A stretch of DNA of 64,000 nucleotides from Kibdelosporangium persicum (GTDB lineage: Bacteria > Actinomycetota > Actinomycetes > Mycobacteriales > Pseudonocardiaceae), in the NCBI RefSeq assembly GCF_013280595.1, contig NZ_JAAATY010000030.1, positions 1 to 64,000 on the forward strand, given 5' to 3'. A program made the position numbers and the translations under genes. The notes below the pieces were generated by a model, which was not told where the DNA came from, ran no database searches, and was given only the letters and a program-made list of their open reading frames with translations. Shown here piece after piece: positions 63,181 to 64,000 of this stretch; position 1 is the first letter of the stretch; each line of letters opens with the position of its first letter.

Positions 63181-64000
63181 CGCTGGCCTCCCAGGATCGA
63201 GCCGAGCAGGCCGCCCGCGTTGGAGCACGGCTTGCTCGGGGTGCTGGGCTGGTTGCCGAGGTCCGGCACGCCCAGCGGCGGCGGCGCACCGGGCTGGGCG
63301 CCGTCCTGGCCGCCCAGCAGGTCCCCCACCAACGGGATGTCCTGCAAGGGGTTCTGCCTGCTGCGGGACAGGTTGTTCACCACTTCCTGCAGGTTCAGGT
63401 CGATCTTGGCGTACAGGTTGAAGTAGTCGCCCTTCACGCCCGCGACCGCGGAGTCCGGGAACGGGAAGCTCAGCAGCAGTTCCAGCGCCTTGGGCAGGTT
63501 CGCGCCCGCCTCGCTGAGCTTCTGCAGCGTCGGGGTGAGCGCCTTGAGGTCCGCGACGACGTCCGCCTTGCTCTGGTTGATCGTGCCGACCGCGACGTCG
63601 GAGAGCTGGTCGAGGTTCTGCAACATGGTGACCAGCTGCGGCCGCTGCTCGGCCAGCACCTGCAAGCCGGGGCCGATCTCGTCGAGCACCTGGGCGATCT
63701 TGTCCTTCTGCCCGTCCAGCGTGCCCGACAGCTTGTTCAGGCCGTCCAGCGCCTTGGTGATGTCACCGCGCCGGGCGTCGAGGCCGGACACCAGCTTGTT
63801 CGTGTTGGTCAGCAGGGCACGCAGTTGCGGCTCGTTGCCGTCGGCCACCTGGTTCAGCTCGTTGGCGATGGTCCGCAACTGGTCGACGCCACCGCCGTTG
63901 AGCAGCATCGACAACGCACCGAGGACCTCTTCGACCTCGGTGTTGCGGTTCGTGCGGTCCAGGCCGATGTACGCGCCGTTGGCGAGCTTGCCCTGTTCCT
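63174..64000 (-). CDS. MCE family protein, C-terminal part (MceE position, cut by window edge)
   Basis: The frame is open to the right edge, so about 275 C-terminal residues are visible. They form long amphipathic helices (VDQLRTIANELNQVADGNEP, LDQLSDVAVGTINQSKADVV) and a Pro/Gly-rich end typical of Mce proteins. The MCE domain and any lipobox lie outside the window. Overlaps the next mce gene by seven bases. Confidence 0.85.
   Translation of the reverse strand, partial: EQGKLANGAYIGLDRTNRNTEVEEVLGALSMLLNGGGVDQLRTIANELNQVADGNEPQLRALLTNTNKLVSGLDARRGDITKALDGLNKLSGTLDGQKDKIAQVLDEIGPGLQVLAEQRPQLVTMLQNLDQLSDVAVGTINQSKADVVADLKALTPTLQKLSEAGANLPKALELLLSFPFPDSAVAGVKGDYFNLYAKIDLNLQEVVNNLSRSRQNPLQDIPLVGDLLGGQDGAQPGAPPPLGVPDLGNQPSTPSKPCSNAGGLLGSILGGQRC

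Overview
The window is chromosomal DNA of a very GC-rich actinomycete, most likely from the Pseudonocardiales (inference). The reasons are actinobacterial ribosomal operon order, many GTG and TTG starts, a TTG-started rpoB, EccB/EccE type VII secretion (ESX) genes, an Mce cluster and DUF1707/DUF6247-type proteins. No tRNA, rRNA or CRISPR array was seen.

Layout. 1-121: N-terminus of an IS630-type transposase running off the left edge. 164-5720: a type VII block (PPE/WXG-like substrate, EspC-like partner, eccB, eccE, an unknown coupled gene). 5864-8799: two tandem secreted subtilisin-like proteases. 9089-33505: on the minus strand, the ribosomal superblock rpsL-rpsG-fusA-tuf, the S10 operon (rpsJ to rpsQ), the spc operon (rplN to rplO), secY-adk-map, and the alpha operon (infA-rpmJ-rpsM-rpsK-rpsD-rpoA-rplQ-truA). 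It is interrupted only by a small membrane protein gene, idi and a DUF1707 gene. 33944-44647: a plus-strand toxin island with a YbaB-like protein, a WXG100 protein, a 2134-residue multidomain toxin, a small unknown protein, a protein with a TNT-like C-terminus and an ADP-ribosylglycohydrolase homologue. 44870-48274: a two-component system divergent from an ABC-2 exporter. 48316-49841: SRPBCC, DinB and DUF6247 genes. 49905-58718: rpoC and rpoB, with a NYN-domain gene and a broken copy of the rpoC 3' end behind rpoC. 59002-60307: two unknown genes. 60487-64000: the 3' end of an mce operon.

How the genes work together. Most of the window is core transcription and translation machinery in tightly coupled operons, with stop/start overlaps and AGGAGG-type ribosome binding sites. 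The two ESX blocks flanking the ribosomal region fit a type VII route for the large toxin. The toxin carries an N-terminal WXG100-like head, a Pro/Gly/Ser linker, two copies of a caspase-like module, an ADP-ribosyltransferase domain and a C-terminus resembling RelA/SpoT nucleotide synthetases. The downstream ADP-ribosylglycohydrolase homologue is the expected type of immunity protein, but some of its metal-binding residues look replaced.

The least expected signals are: (i) four intergenic arrays of 22-nt modular repeats in inverted arms, mostly starting a few bases after stop codons; (ii) the multi-effector toxin island; (iii) the identical but rearranged rpoC tail fragments next to a NYN gene of different base composition; (iv) Gln in RpoB at the position of E. 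coli Asp516, a classical rifampicin-resistance site.
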